A stretch of 8,647 nt of DNA from Lachnospiraceae bacterium (GCA_017958935.1 JAGDBR010000268.1:1-8647); one strand, 5' to 3'; counted from the first letter of the stretch, positions 1 through 6,084 are shown. Made by a program: numbers and translations. The notes: a model not told the origin generated them from the letters alone.

Positions 1-10
1 CTCTGTTCAT
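1..10 (-). CDS. Start of a further gene of the SQ operon (first three codons only)
   Basis: An ATG at positions 10-8 opens a reading frame (Met-Asn-Arg) that leaves the window after ten bases. It is supported by an excellent Shine-Dalgarno sequence, AAAAGGAG at 25-18, seven bases upstream of the ATG, and by lying downstream on the same strand as the isomerase gene. The product cannot be identified. In known sulfo-TAL clusters the partners not seen here are an SQ importer, a regulator and a small conserved protein of unknown role, so one of these is a reasonable guess but only inference. The 105-bp gap to the isomerase stop is longer than the other gaps in the operon. Confidence 0.55.
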
Positions 11-115
11 ATTGCGTCTCCTTTTGTCAGTCCTTCATCCGTGTTCGTATTGCGTGCGTCCGTGCTGCCGTCCGGCGCCGGGCGCTTTTTTCGTGCCGTT
101 TTCAGCCGCCGTTTC
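11..115 (-). other. Intergenic spacer after the isomerase gene
   Basis: This 105-bp spacer separates the isomerase stop (118-116) from the next minus-strand start (10). Its only clear signal is the Shine-Dalgarno sequence AAAAGGAG at 25-18. A 10-bp GC palindrome (CCGGCGCCGG, 72-81) lies beside a run of six T (86-91, plus strand). That order would suit a terminator for a plus-strand transcript, not for the minus-strand operon, so transcription probably reads through. No convincing promoter was seen. Confidence 0.5.
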
Positions 116-1459
116 TCACAGCCGCTCGACCGGGACGTTCAGCATGTGCCCGAGGATCTCCAGTTCGTCCGCGGCGTCGCCGTAAATGACGGCGTAATGC
201 GGTTCCCAGCCCTCTTCGACCGTGCGGCGCACGATCTCTTCGGCGCTCCCGTCCGTCTTCACGACGAGCGACGTGCCGAGGAACTGCTGCGGTCGGTCGA
301 GCGCCTCGCCGGAAACGATCAGGAAGCGGAACTTCCCGCCGGCGTCCTTGCCGATGCGGAAGACCGTGACGCGCGGGGCCGGCCTGCAGCCGAACTCGAG
401 CGTCGGGCCGATGCGGCGGTTGCAGTGCACGCCGACGCAGGCGCCGGTATCGGTGCGGGCGAGCGAGCACGCGGCCGTGCCGCAGTGCCAGAAATAGATC
501 GTGTTCTCGGCTTCATTGAGCGAGACCGGGTCGCCGAAGAAGGCGGCACTGCCTGTCAGCTGCATGCCGAGCCACATCGACAGCGCGCCGTAGGCGTCGG
601 CTTCGCAGGAAGCCGCCACGCCGAGGTCGTTCAGCATCGCGAGCACCGCGCAGACCGGCGTCCCGTAGGCCGTGAAGAAATCCGGCCAGCAGCGCGACGC
701 GAGCGCGCCGATATTGTTTTCGCGGACGTAATCCGCATATGCCTTGTAGAGCCGCGCGAAATCGACGCGGTTCTTTTCGGGCGTCTGTTCAAGCCCCGTC
801 ATATGGCGCTGCGCTTCCCGAAGATATTCCTCCGCTTCCGCGTCGCAGACCGCCTTCGCGCTGTCCATGAGCTCCCGCGCCTCAACAGACTCCAGCCGGA
901 CGCCGAACGTATGCAGCAGCTCCGCGTCCATGGCGCGGCCGAAGCCGAAGCCCTGGGGCGTGTGGCCGACGGCGGCGAGCTTCAGCGACTTCAGGTCGTG
1001 TTTCAGCTTCGCGGCGCGGATCGCGGCCGCGAGCTTTTTCTGCACCTCAGGTTCGTCGGGCGAGCCGTAGACGTATTCGAAGGGTTCTTCGCGGAACTGC
1101 CGGATCGTGTTCGCCGCCGAATAGGCGCCGGTCAGCGAGTTCAGCCGCAGCCTTCCGCCGTCGATCGCCGGCTCCCGCAGCGTCCACAGCAGGATCGGCG
1201 CGTCCGGGAAGCGGTGCAGCACTTCGGACGCGTACGCCGCGTTCGCGAACGTGATGTTCTGCAGGATGATCAGGTCCGGGTCGACCGTGTCCAGGAAGGC
1301 GTTCAGTTTGTCGATGGACAGGAGCATTTCCGCCGGCACGGCCGGCGCTTCCGTCAGCGTGCGAAGCAGCGCTGCGGACGCCTCGAAAAGCTTTCCCGCG
1401 CTCTCAAGATGGAAGGTCGGCACGCCGACCGGGACATAGACTGTCTGGAATGGTTTCAT
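116..1459 (-). CDS. sftI: L-fucose/L-arabinose isomerase-like sugar isomerase, probable sulfoquinovose isomerase (SftI/SqvD type)
   Basis: The 447-residue soluble protein resembles the L-fucose isomerase-like family (COG2407 type). Visible signatures are RCWP (256-259) with a second Cys at 270, CEAD (285-288), FFGD ending at Asp310, WHCG (324-327) and a C-terminal EPHYAVIYGD (419-428). By analogy with fucose isomerase, Glu286, Asp310 and His421 are the likely divalent-metal ligands; His325 lies in the conserved HCG motif. In the sulfo-TAL pathway an isomerase of this family converts SQ to 6-deoxy-6-sulfofructose, unlike the YihS-type isomerase of E. coli. That specific role is inferred from the flanking sulfoquinovosidase and transaldolase genes; by itself the sequence supports only an aldose-ketose isomerase of this superfamily. 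The ATG at 1459 has AGAGG (1470-1466) six bases upstream and lies 26 bp after the exporter stop. Length fits the family and no frameshift was seen. Confidence 0.85.
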   Translation of the reverse strand: MKPFQTVYVPVGVPTFHLESAGKLFEASAALLRTLTEAPAVPAEMLLSIDKLNAFLDTVDPDLIILQNITFANAAYASEVLHRFPDAPILLWTLREPAIDGGRLRLNSLTGAYSAANTIRQFREEPFEYVYGSPDEPEVQKKLAAAIRAAKLKHDLKSLKLAAVGHTPQGFGFGRAMDAELLHTFGVRLESVEARELMDSAKAVCDAEAEEYLREAQRHMTGLEQTPEKNRVDFARLYKAYADYVRENNIGALASRCWPDFFTAYGTPVCAVLAMLNDLGVAASCEADAYGALSMWLGMQLTGSAAFFGDPVSLNEAENTIYFWHCGTAACSLARTDTGACVGVHCNRRIGPTLEFGCRPAPRVTVFRIGKDAGGKFRFLIVSGEALDRPQQFLGTSLVVKTDGSAEEIVRRTVEEGWEPHYAVIYGDAADELEILGHMLNVPVERL

Positions 1460-1485
1460 ATACTACCTCTTTCGGTCTTCCCGCT

Positions 1486-2313
1486 CTATTTCAGGAACAG
1501 CGACGCGCCGGCAATGATGAGCAGCACGTAGCTTAAGATCAGGAAGAACCGCTGGTTCATGCGTTTGAAGATCAGGGTGCCGGTGAACATCGCCGCCGCG
1601 AGCACAGGCACGGCGATCAGCTGGATCCGCAGCACTTCGCGGGTCCATTCGCCGCCCGCCAGCTGCGAGACCAGGATCAGCCCGTTCAGGACGATCCAGA
1701 CGACCGAGACCGTCGCGCGGAACGCGTTCTTGTCGGGCAGGCGCCGCGTCAGATAGCTGACGAGCAGCGGTCCGCCGCAGACGTACATGCCGTGGACGAT
1801 GCCGGACGCGATCAGCGTCAGAACGTTCAGCGCGGAAAGCGGCGCGTCTTCGGGCGCGCTTTCCGGTACGGCTTCGGGCACACCATTCGTCGCGGTTCCG
1901 CGCGCATCTTCCGCCGCGTGCCGCGCGCTTTCCCGCCCGGTGCGTCCCTTCTTTTCATCATACAATAATCTGCACAGGCTGTACAGTCCGAACGCGGTGA
2001 CGATCACGCCGAGCGTGACGTACAGGATGCGCGGGTCGAACGACAGGACGTGTTTCAACGCGATACCGGCGAACAGCGCCGGTCCCATGAACAGCAGGAT
2101 CCGCCCCAGCTCCTTCCACCGCACGTAGCGGTGATGCTGCACGAGCACATAGACGCCCGCGAGCAGCCCCAGCACGTTCAGCACCGCCGACGCCGTGTTC
2201 AGCCCGACCAGACGGATCGAGAACGGCATCGCAATGACCGTGCCGGCGAAGCCCGTGATCCCCTGGATCACGTTGGCGATGAAGATCACGGCGTAAAACA
2301 GGATCTCGTTCAC
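1486..2313 (-). CDS. sftE: TauE/SafE-family membrane exporter, probable sulfonate (DHPS) exporter (SftE type)
   Basis: This 275-residue integral membrane protein has about eight hydrophobic segments arranged as two related halves. The first half begins with a helix containing ITGFAGTVIAMPF (19-31), and the second with IVHGMYVCGGPLLVSYL (172-188). This internal duplication with glycine-rich helix starts is typical of the TauE/SafE (PF01925) family. Members in sulfonate pathways are thought to expel sulfite or C3 sulfonates; here DHPS is the expected cargo by context, not proven by sequence. A hydrophilic Ala/Glu/Pro/Gly-rich linker (about 118-160) joins the halves. The start is GTG (2313-2311), overlapping the reductase stop in GTGA, which suggests translational coupling; the Shine-Dalgarno region (GAGAGAAG) is weak. 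The next in-frame Met (residue 29) would delete the first helix, so GTG is preferred. A general anion permease role cannot be excluded. Confidence 0.85.
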   Translation of the reverse strand: MNEILFYAVIFIANVIQGITGFAGTVIAMPFSIRLVGLNTASAVLNVLGLLAGVYVLVQHHRYVRWKELGRILLFMGPALFAGIALKHVLSFDPRILYVTLGVIVTAFGLYSLCRLLYDEKKGRTGRESARHAAEDARGTATNGVPEAVPESAPEDAPLSALNVLTLIASGIVHGMYVCGGPLLVSYLTRRLPDKNAFRATVSVVWIVLNGLILVSQLAGGEWTREVLRIQLIAVPVLAAAMFTGTLIFKRMNQRFFLILSYVLLIIAGASLFLK

Positions 2314-3185
2314 GTTTCGTTCTTCTCTCGGCCTTCCCGCACGACCTTGATCGTCGCGCTGAAGTCTTCCTTGCCGATGCCCATCTCAAGCGCCCTGTCG
2401 TAGACGCGGGCGGCATTCTCCTCGCCCGGCATGCGGAACCCGCACGCATTCGCGAGGTTCAGGCAGATGTGCACGTCCTTGTGTTCATTCTCGACCGAAA
2501 ATGCAGTCGTGAAGTCTTCGCGTGCGATCACGTCTTTCTTCGAATCGAGGTACCAGTTCCCCGCGCCGCCGTACGAGATCGCCTGCGCGTAGGACAGGAT
2601 GTCGATGCCGTTCAGCTGCGCCAGCGTCGCGGTCTCGTTGACGCCGTTCTGGATCTGCGAGACAAGGGCATTGTGGCAGATCTTCATGACGAGGCCCTTG
2701 CCGTTGCCGCCCATGCGGATCACGTTCTCGCCCATGTAGTACAGGACCGGGCATACTGTTTCGTACACGTCCTCGTCGCAGCCCACGTAGATGCCGAGTT
2801 TGCCGGCGATCGCTGCGGGCTTGCTCTTCACGACGGGCGCGTCAATGAACTGCGCGCCGGTCGCTTTCACCTTGCCCGCGATCTCCACCGAGACGCCGGG
2901 GTCGATCGTACTCATGTCGATGCAGATCTTCCCTGCATGCAGCGCCGGCAGGATGCTCTCGTAGACCGCGCGCGAATGCTCGGAGCGCGGCACCATCGTG
3001 ATGAACACGTCCGCCTTTTCGGCGGCTTCCGGGGCGCTTTCGCAGGCCGTGCCGCCGAGCGCTTCCAGTTTCTTGACTTTTTCCGGCACGACGTCGTACA
3101 CAAAGACCTGACCGTCGTGCTTTTTAATGATATTTTCACACATGGACTCGCCCATGATGCCGAGTCCGACAAAAGCGATCTTCAT
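2310..3185 (-). CDS. NAD(P)-dependent beta-hydroxyacid dehydrogenase, probable 3-sulfolactaldehyde reductase (YihU-like)
   Basis: The 291-residue protein belongs to the 3-hydroxyisobutyrate dehydrogenase family (YihU is about 298). The N-terminal Rossmann fold has GLGIMG (7-12). Asp31 at the end of the second strand favours NAD(H) over NADP(H). The substrate loop DAPV (115-118) is followed by VKSKPAA instead of the common SGG motif, and Lys168 in the MKICHN stretch is the expected catalytic Lys. With the transaldolase and exporter around it, the likely reaction is reduction of 3-sulfolactaldehyde to 2,3-dihydroxypropanesulfonate, which regenerates NAD+ in a fermenting cell. The VKS loop resembles the GRTS loop of E. 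coli YihU more than typical family members, supporting a sulfonate substrate. The ATG (3185) has AAGGAAG upstream, with eight bases after its GG. A different 3-hydroxyacid substrate is possible but fits the context less well. Confidence 0.83.
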   Translation of the reverse strand: MKIAFVGLGIMGESMCENIIKKHDGQVFVYDVVPEKVKKLEALGGTACESAPEAAEKADVFITMVPRSEHSRAVYESILPALHAGKICIDMSTIDPGVSVEIAGKVKATGAQFIDAPVVKSKPAAIAGKLGIYVGCDEDVYETVCPVLYYMGENVIRMGGNGKGLVMKICHNALVSQIQNGVNETATLAQLNGIDILSYAQAISYGGAGNWYLDSKKDVIAREDFTTAFSVENEHKDVHICLNLANACGFRMPGEENAARVYDRALEMGIGKEDFSATIKVVREGREKNET

Positions 3186-3204
3186 CTTCTCTTCCTTTTC
3201 ACCG

Positions 3205-3230
3205 GGCGCCGCCGCTTCGTGCGGCGGGCC
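3205..3230 (-). other. GC-rich hairpin between transaldolase and reductase genes
   Basis: A perfect 7-bp inverted repeat (CCGCCGC at 3209-3215, GCGGCGG at 3221-3227) with a five-base loop lies in the 55-bp gap between the two genes. It can be extended by three G-C pairs (3205-3207 with 3228-3230) across a one-base bulge. No U-run follows on the minus strand, so it does not look like a full terminator. It could protect an mRNA end or reduce expression of the distal genes. It ends about ten bases before the reductase Shine-Dalgarno sequence. Confidence 0.55.
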
Positions 3231-3240
3231 GTCCGGCGGC

Positions 3241-3927
3241 TCATTCCTTCGCGGTGTTGTCCCAGGCGTTGCAGAAGGTCTCGATGCCCTGGCGCGTGAA
3301 CGCGTGCTTCATCGAATCCTTGTAGACCTCGAGTCCGGCGGTCACGATGTCCGCGCCGGCCGCGGCGCAGTCCACGATCTGCTTCGGCGTGCGCACGGCC
3401 GCGCAGATGATCTGCGTTTTGCCGTAGAATCCGTAGTTCTTGTAAATGTCGACGATGTCCCTGATGTACTGTCTGCAGTCCTCGCCGTTCGCTTCCTTCC
3501 AGCCGATGAACGGGGACACGAAGTACGCGCCGTTCTTCGCGGGCAGGATCGCCTGCGCGGCGGAGAAGATCAGCGTCACGTTCGTCCTGACGCCTTCGCG
3601 CTCGAGGATCCGGGAGGCCGCGACGCCCGCCGGGATGCACGGGATCTTGATGACGAAGTTCGGGGAGATCGCGGCGATCTCCTTCGCCATTTTCACCATC
3701 TCCTGCGTGTCTTCGATGTGCGGGTCGATCTCCACGGAGACCGGGAACCGCTCGACGCCCTCCAGGCCTTCTTCGCGGATCCACGCCGCAATGTCCCTGA
3801 CCGCCGTCAGGAACGGTTTTCCGGACACCATGATGTGCCGCGGGTTCGTCGTCACGCCGTCGATCCCGAAGGTCGCGTACGCTTCCTTGATCTCATCCAG
3901 CTTCGCGCTGTCTAAAAAGAATTTCAT
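3241..3927 (-). CDS. sftT: Small transaldolase (FSA/TalC class), probable 6-deoxy-6-sulfofructose transaldolase (SftT type)
   Basis: At 228 residues this matches the short decameric transaldolase/fructose-6-phosphate aldolase class. It has FFLDSA (3-8) with Asp6, GVTTNP (24-29), VIKIPC (92-97) whose Lys94 should form the Schiff base, TNVTLIFS (115-122), and C-terminal AAVRTP (176-181) and GADIVT (191-196). In the sulfo-TAL pathway this enzyme cleaves 6-deoxy-6-sulfofructose and transfers the dihydroxyacetone unit to glyceraldehyde-3-phosphate, yielding fructose-6-phosphate and 3-sulfolactaldehyde. Compared with ordinary family members, the position of the phosphate-binding Arg (NRID or GRxD motif) is Trp143 within GWKEA, the phosphate-binding Ser is Ala177, and the usual TNPS is TNPR (Arg30). 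This suggests a changed anion pocket. The ATG at 3927 follows AGGAG (3939-3935) by seven bases and lies 15 bp after the sulfoquinovosidase stop. Confidence 0.88.
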   Translation of the reverse strand: MKFFLDSAKLDEIKEAYATFGIDGVTTNPRHIMVSGKPFLTAVRDIAAWIREEGLEGVERFPVSVEIDPHIEDTQEMVKMAKEIAAISPNFVIKIPCIPAGVAASRILEREGVRTNVTLIFSAAQAILPAKNGAYFVSPFIGWKEANGEDCRQYIRDIVDIYKNYGFYGKTQIICAAVRTPKQIVDCAAAGADIVTAGLEVYKDSMKHAFTRQGIETFCNAWDNTAKE

Positions 3928-3942
3928 GTTACAACTCCTGAT

Positions 3943-5934
3943 TTATTTATTTTCCGCCGGCGCGTCTTTCAGCGCGCCGAAGATCGTTCCGGCATCCGGG
4001 CTGCCCTGCCGGACGAATACCGGCGGCTGCCCGACGGGCGCTTCCACGCGGTGCGTGCCGCCCTTGTACGTTTCTCCTGTAAAGGCGTGAACCCACGCGC
4101 CCTCCGGCAGGCGGACCTCCCGCGCCGCAGCCCCGGCTTCGAGGACCGGCGCGACGAGGACGTCTTCGCCCAGCAGGTATTCGGTCTTCTCCGTATAGGC
4201 CCAGGGCTCGTCATAGTGATAGAACACGGGCCGCATGACCGGACGCGCCGTTCCGGCGCATTCCTTCACGAGTTTTTTCAGGTACGGCTTCAGCGCCGCG
4301 TGCTGGCAGGACGTGCGCGCAAGGCAGGAAAGCAGTTCCGCGTCCGCGTCGAACTGGACGTTCCTGGACGGCTGGTTGCCTTCGTGGAAACGGTACAGCG
4401 GCGAGAAGACGTTCATCTCCTCCCAGCGCAGCAGCAGCTCCTTCGGGCGCGTCATCTGCATGATCGTCGTATAGCCGCCGGCGTCCGAATGCGTGATGCC
4501 GAAGCCGCTCATCGCCAGGGAAAGCGTCGCCGGGATCACGGACGGCAGGCCGTCGTCGACCGACCAGTCGACGTGCTGGTCGCCGGTCCACATCATCGCA
4601 GAGGCCGCGACCGTGCCGGTATGGCCGGCGCGCGTGAAGAAGAACACCTCGTCCTGCTTCCCGCACTCTTCGATGACCTCGCGGTTCAGCTTCGCCCAGA
4701 TCGCGGGCCACCGGTTGTGGACCTTTTCGGGATCCTCCCCGCTGTAGAGCACGCAGTCGACCGGCAGGTATTCGCCGAAGTCCGCCATCCAGCCGCCGAG
4801 GCCGAATTCGATCATGTTCCTGCGGATCACGCTCTTGTACCAGTCGTAGGCGGCCGGATTCGTGAAGTCGATCATCGCGGCCGGGAAGGTCGTGATCGTG
4901 ACCAGGTAATCCTTGCCCTCTTTATCCTTCACGCAGTAGCCTTTTTCGGAGGCGTAGCGGTACAGTTCCTTTTCGATCGCCATGAACGGATTGATGTAGC
5001 CGAGGAAACGGATGCCGCGGGCCTTCCATTCGGGGATCTTTTTGTCCAGGTCCTTGTATAATTCGCGGTCCCATTCCCAGTTCCACATGACCTGGTAGCC
5101 GAAGCCGGTCCGCCGGCAGCCGCACCAGTCCTGAGACCAGACGCCGCAGATCTTCGCGCCGGCTTCCTCCGCCTTCTTCAGCTTCGCTTCGACCGCTTCC
5201 GTGCCCGTCTGGACCGCGATGATCGCGCCGTCATAGATCCAGTCCGGCAGTTCGCGCTGCCGGCCTAAGAGGTCCGAGAGTTTCCCGGAGAGTTCCGGGA
5301 AGGAATCCGCGAATTCCACGTAAAAGACCGGCGGCTCGTTCGTGAACAGCGTGGTCGCGTCCGGCTTCGTGAAGTCGAATTCGCTGAAGGCGCTGACGTC
5401 CGCGTGCAGGTAGTACTTCTTGCTCGACGTGAACGTCGGCTGCGCGTAGTAGGATTCGTATTTTCCGAACTTCAGCGTCCTTTCGGGGTGCTTGCCGAAG
5501 ATCTTCTCCCGGATCAGCTTCTTCCCGATCCGGTCCGAATTCTGGTGCTCGGCGACGAAGATCCGCACCTTCTCCCCTTTCAGGTCGAATTTCGAATAGG
5601 TCTCGCCGCAGCCGTAGACGTGCTCGTCCGGATCCGCCGGCAGCGTGACCCAGAACCGGTTCCAGGCGCTGTTCGACGGCCTGCAGACGAAGCGGTACCG
5701 CCCATTCTCCTCCGTGACCGTCAGCGTCACGGTCTCGCGGCTTTTCTTCGTGTGATAATACAGCGTCGCCTGCCGCTCTTCTTCCTCGACGCGCACCAGG
5801 CTCAGCGCCTCCTTCCGGCGCAGGCGGGACTTGTAGCGGAAGCTCCCGCGCGTCATCGTGAAGCGGTTCTCGCCGATGCCCGCGCTCATGCGGACCGCGC
5901 GGAGGAATGAATTGTTCAGAAGATCTCGATTCAT
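3943..5934 (-). CDS. sftG: GH31 sulfoquinovosidase (YihQ/SftG type)
   Basis: The 663-residue protein closely follows E. coli YihQ (678 residues) from remembered sequence, with a constant offset of 20 through the catalytic domain. An N-terminal beta domain (about 1-220, with VYGCGETYSKFDL at 106-118) precedes the (beta/alpha)8 barrel and C-terminal beta domains. The nucleophile is Asp385 in GWMADFGEYLP and the acid/base is Asp452 in WTGDQHVDW, matching YihQ Asp405 and Asp472. Sulfonate-pocket residues Gln242, Gln268, Trp284 and Tyr488 match YihQ Gln262, Gln288, Trp304 and Tyr508, but the position of Arg301 is Gln281. The enzyme should release SQ from glycerol or diacylglycerol glycosides. No signal peptide is seen, so it is probably cytoplasmic. 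It is the first gene of the operon; the ATG follows AAGGA (5945-5941) by six bases. The specificity call is strong despite the Arg-to-Gln change, because the surrounding motifs are those of YihQ rather than of alpha-glucosidases. Confidence 0.93.
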   Translation of the reverse strand: MNRDLLNNSFLRAVRMSAGIGENRFTMTRGSFRYKSRLRRKEALSLVRVEEEERQATLYYHTKKSRETVTLTVTEENGRYRFVCRPSNSAWNRFWVTLPADPDEHVYGCGETYSKFDLKGEKVRIFVAEHQNSDRIGKKLIREKIFGKHPERTLKFGKYESYYAQPTFTSSKKYYLHADVSAFSEFDFTKPDATTLFTNEPPVFYVEFADSFPELSGKLSDLLGRQRELPDWIYDGAIIAVQTGTEAVEAKLKKAEEAGAKICGVWSQDWCGCRRTGFGYQVMWNWEWDRELYKDLDKKIPEWKARGIRFLGYINPFMAIEKELYRYASEKGYCVKDKEGKDYLVTITTFPAAMIDFTNPAAYDWYKSVIRRNMIEFGLGGWMADFGEYLPVDCVLYSGEDPEKVHNRWPAIWAKLNREVIEECGKQDEVFFFTRAGHTGTVAASAMMWTGDQHVDWSVDDGLPSVIPATLSLAMSGFGITHSDAGGYTTIMQMTRPKELLLRWEEMNVFSPLYRFHEGNQPSRNVQFDADAELLSCLARTSCQHAALKPYLKKLVKECAGTARPVMRPVFYHYDEPWAYTEKTEYLLGEDVLVAPVLEAGAAAREVRLPEGAWVHAFTGETYKGGTHRVEAPVGQPPVFVRQGSPDAGTIFGALKDAPAENK

Positions 5935-5967
5935 GGCCGATCCTTACCGGAAGCTGATTCCGATTTT

Positions 5968-5982
5968 ATTAAATCTTTTAAT
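5968..5982 (-). promoter_or_regulatory. Candidate operator palindrome at the SQ operon start site
   Basis: ATTAAA (5968-5973) and TTTAAT (5977-5982) form a perfect 6-bp inverted repeat around TCT. It lies just downstream of the -10 box and covers the expected transcription start (about 5978), a classic repressor position. The AT-rich site stands out in a GC-rich genome. The binding protein is unknown and none is encoded in the window. Confidence 0.45.
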
Positions 5983-5984
5983 CA

Positions 5985-6013
5985 ATTATAGGACAGGTTG
6001 TGCATAAAGGCAA
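5985..6013 (-). promoter_or_regulatory. Sigma-A type promoter of the SQ operon
   Basis: Read on the minus strand, TTGCCT (6013-6008) is followed after exactly 17 bp by a perfect TATAAT (5990-5985). The predicted start near 5978 gives a leader of about 44 bases before the sulfoquinovosidase ATG. No other comparable promoter was found upstream of the five complete minus-strand genes, so it probably drives the whole operon. Confidence 0.75.
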
Positions 6014-6030
6014 GCAAAAAAAGCCTGTCC
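5991..6030. promoter_or_regulatory. Inverted repeat flanking the -35 region, candidate regulator site
   Basis: GGACAGG (5991-5997) and CCTGTCC (6024-6030) are perfect 7-bp inverted arms separated by 26 bp. One arm touches the -10 box of the SQ promoter inside the spacer, and the other lies about ten bases upstream of the -35 box. The 33-bp arm-to-arm distance is close to three helical turns, which would suit a dimer or looped regulator. As RNA the arms lie mostly outside the predicted transcript, so a DNA site is more likely than an RNA hairpin. Confidence 0.4.
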
Positions 6031-6056
6031 GTATCATTCCTTTCCGATTACCCGTA

Positions 6057-6084
6057 TCTTTTTTCCGCGGCCGTATGCTATAAT
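6057..6084 (+). promoter_or_regulatory. Promoter of fbp with strong -10 and weak -35
   Basis: A perfect TATAAT lies at 6079-6084, 26 bp before the fbp ATG. The region 15-18 bp upstream is only T-rich (TCTTTT at 6057-6062, 16-bp spacer), so no good -35 box is present and an activator or extended contacts may be needed. The start of transcription would fall near 6091, giving a leader of about 20 bases that contains the ribosome binding site AAAGGAG (6097-6103). Confidence 0.6.

Noticed and set aside
72..91. GC palindrome followed by six T on the plus strand, terminator-like
   Set aside because: The orientation suits a plus-strand transcript, but no plus-strand gene precedes it. On the minus strand the A-run comes before the hairpin, so it would not terminate the SQ operon.
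41..1531. 496-codon open frame on the plus strand opposite the isomerase and the end of the exporter gene
   Set aside because: It is Arg/Ala/Val-rich with no recognisable motif and spans two convincing genes on the other strand. Long antisense frames are expected in GC-rich coding DNA.
3241..3927. Reading the transaldolase as a pentose-phosphate pathway TalC
   Set aside because: It lies between sulfoquinovosidase and SLA reductase genes, with no transketolase or ribose genes nearby, and lacks the usual phosphate-binding residues.
4051..5061. 336-codon open frame on the plus strand inside the sulfoquinovosidase gene
   Set aside because: The minus-strand frame has clear GH31 catalytic motifs throughout; the plus frame is Arg/Val/Asp/His-rich and without motifs.
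3943..5934. Reading the GH31 enzyme as an ordinary alpha-glucosidase or alpha-xylosidase
   Set aside because: The QDW...FGxxVMWNW segment, the GWMADFGEYLP and WTGDQHVDW motifs and the operon partners match YihQ-type sulfoquinovosidases much better.
5958..6049. 8-bp direct repeat TTCCGATT (5958-5965 and 6042-6049) in the divergent region
   Set aside because: The copies do not sit at matching positions relative to the two promoters and have no symmetry. A repeat this short could be chance.
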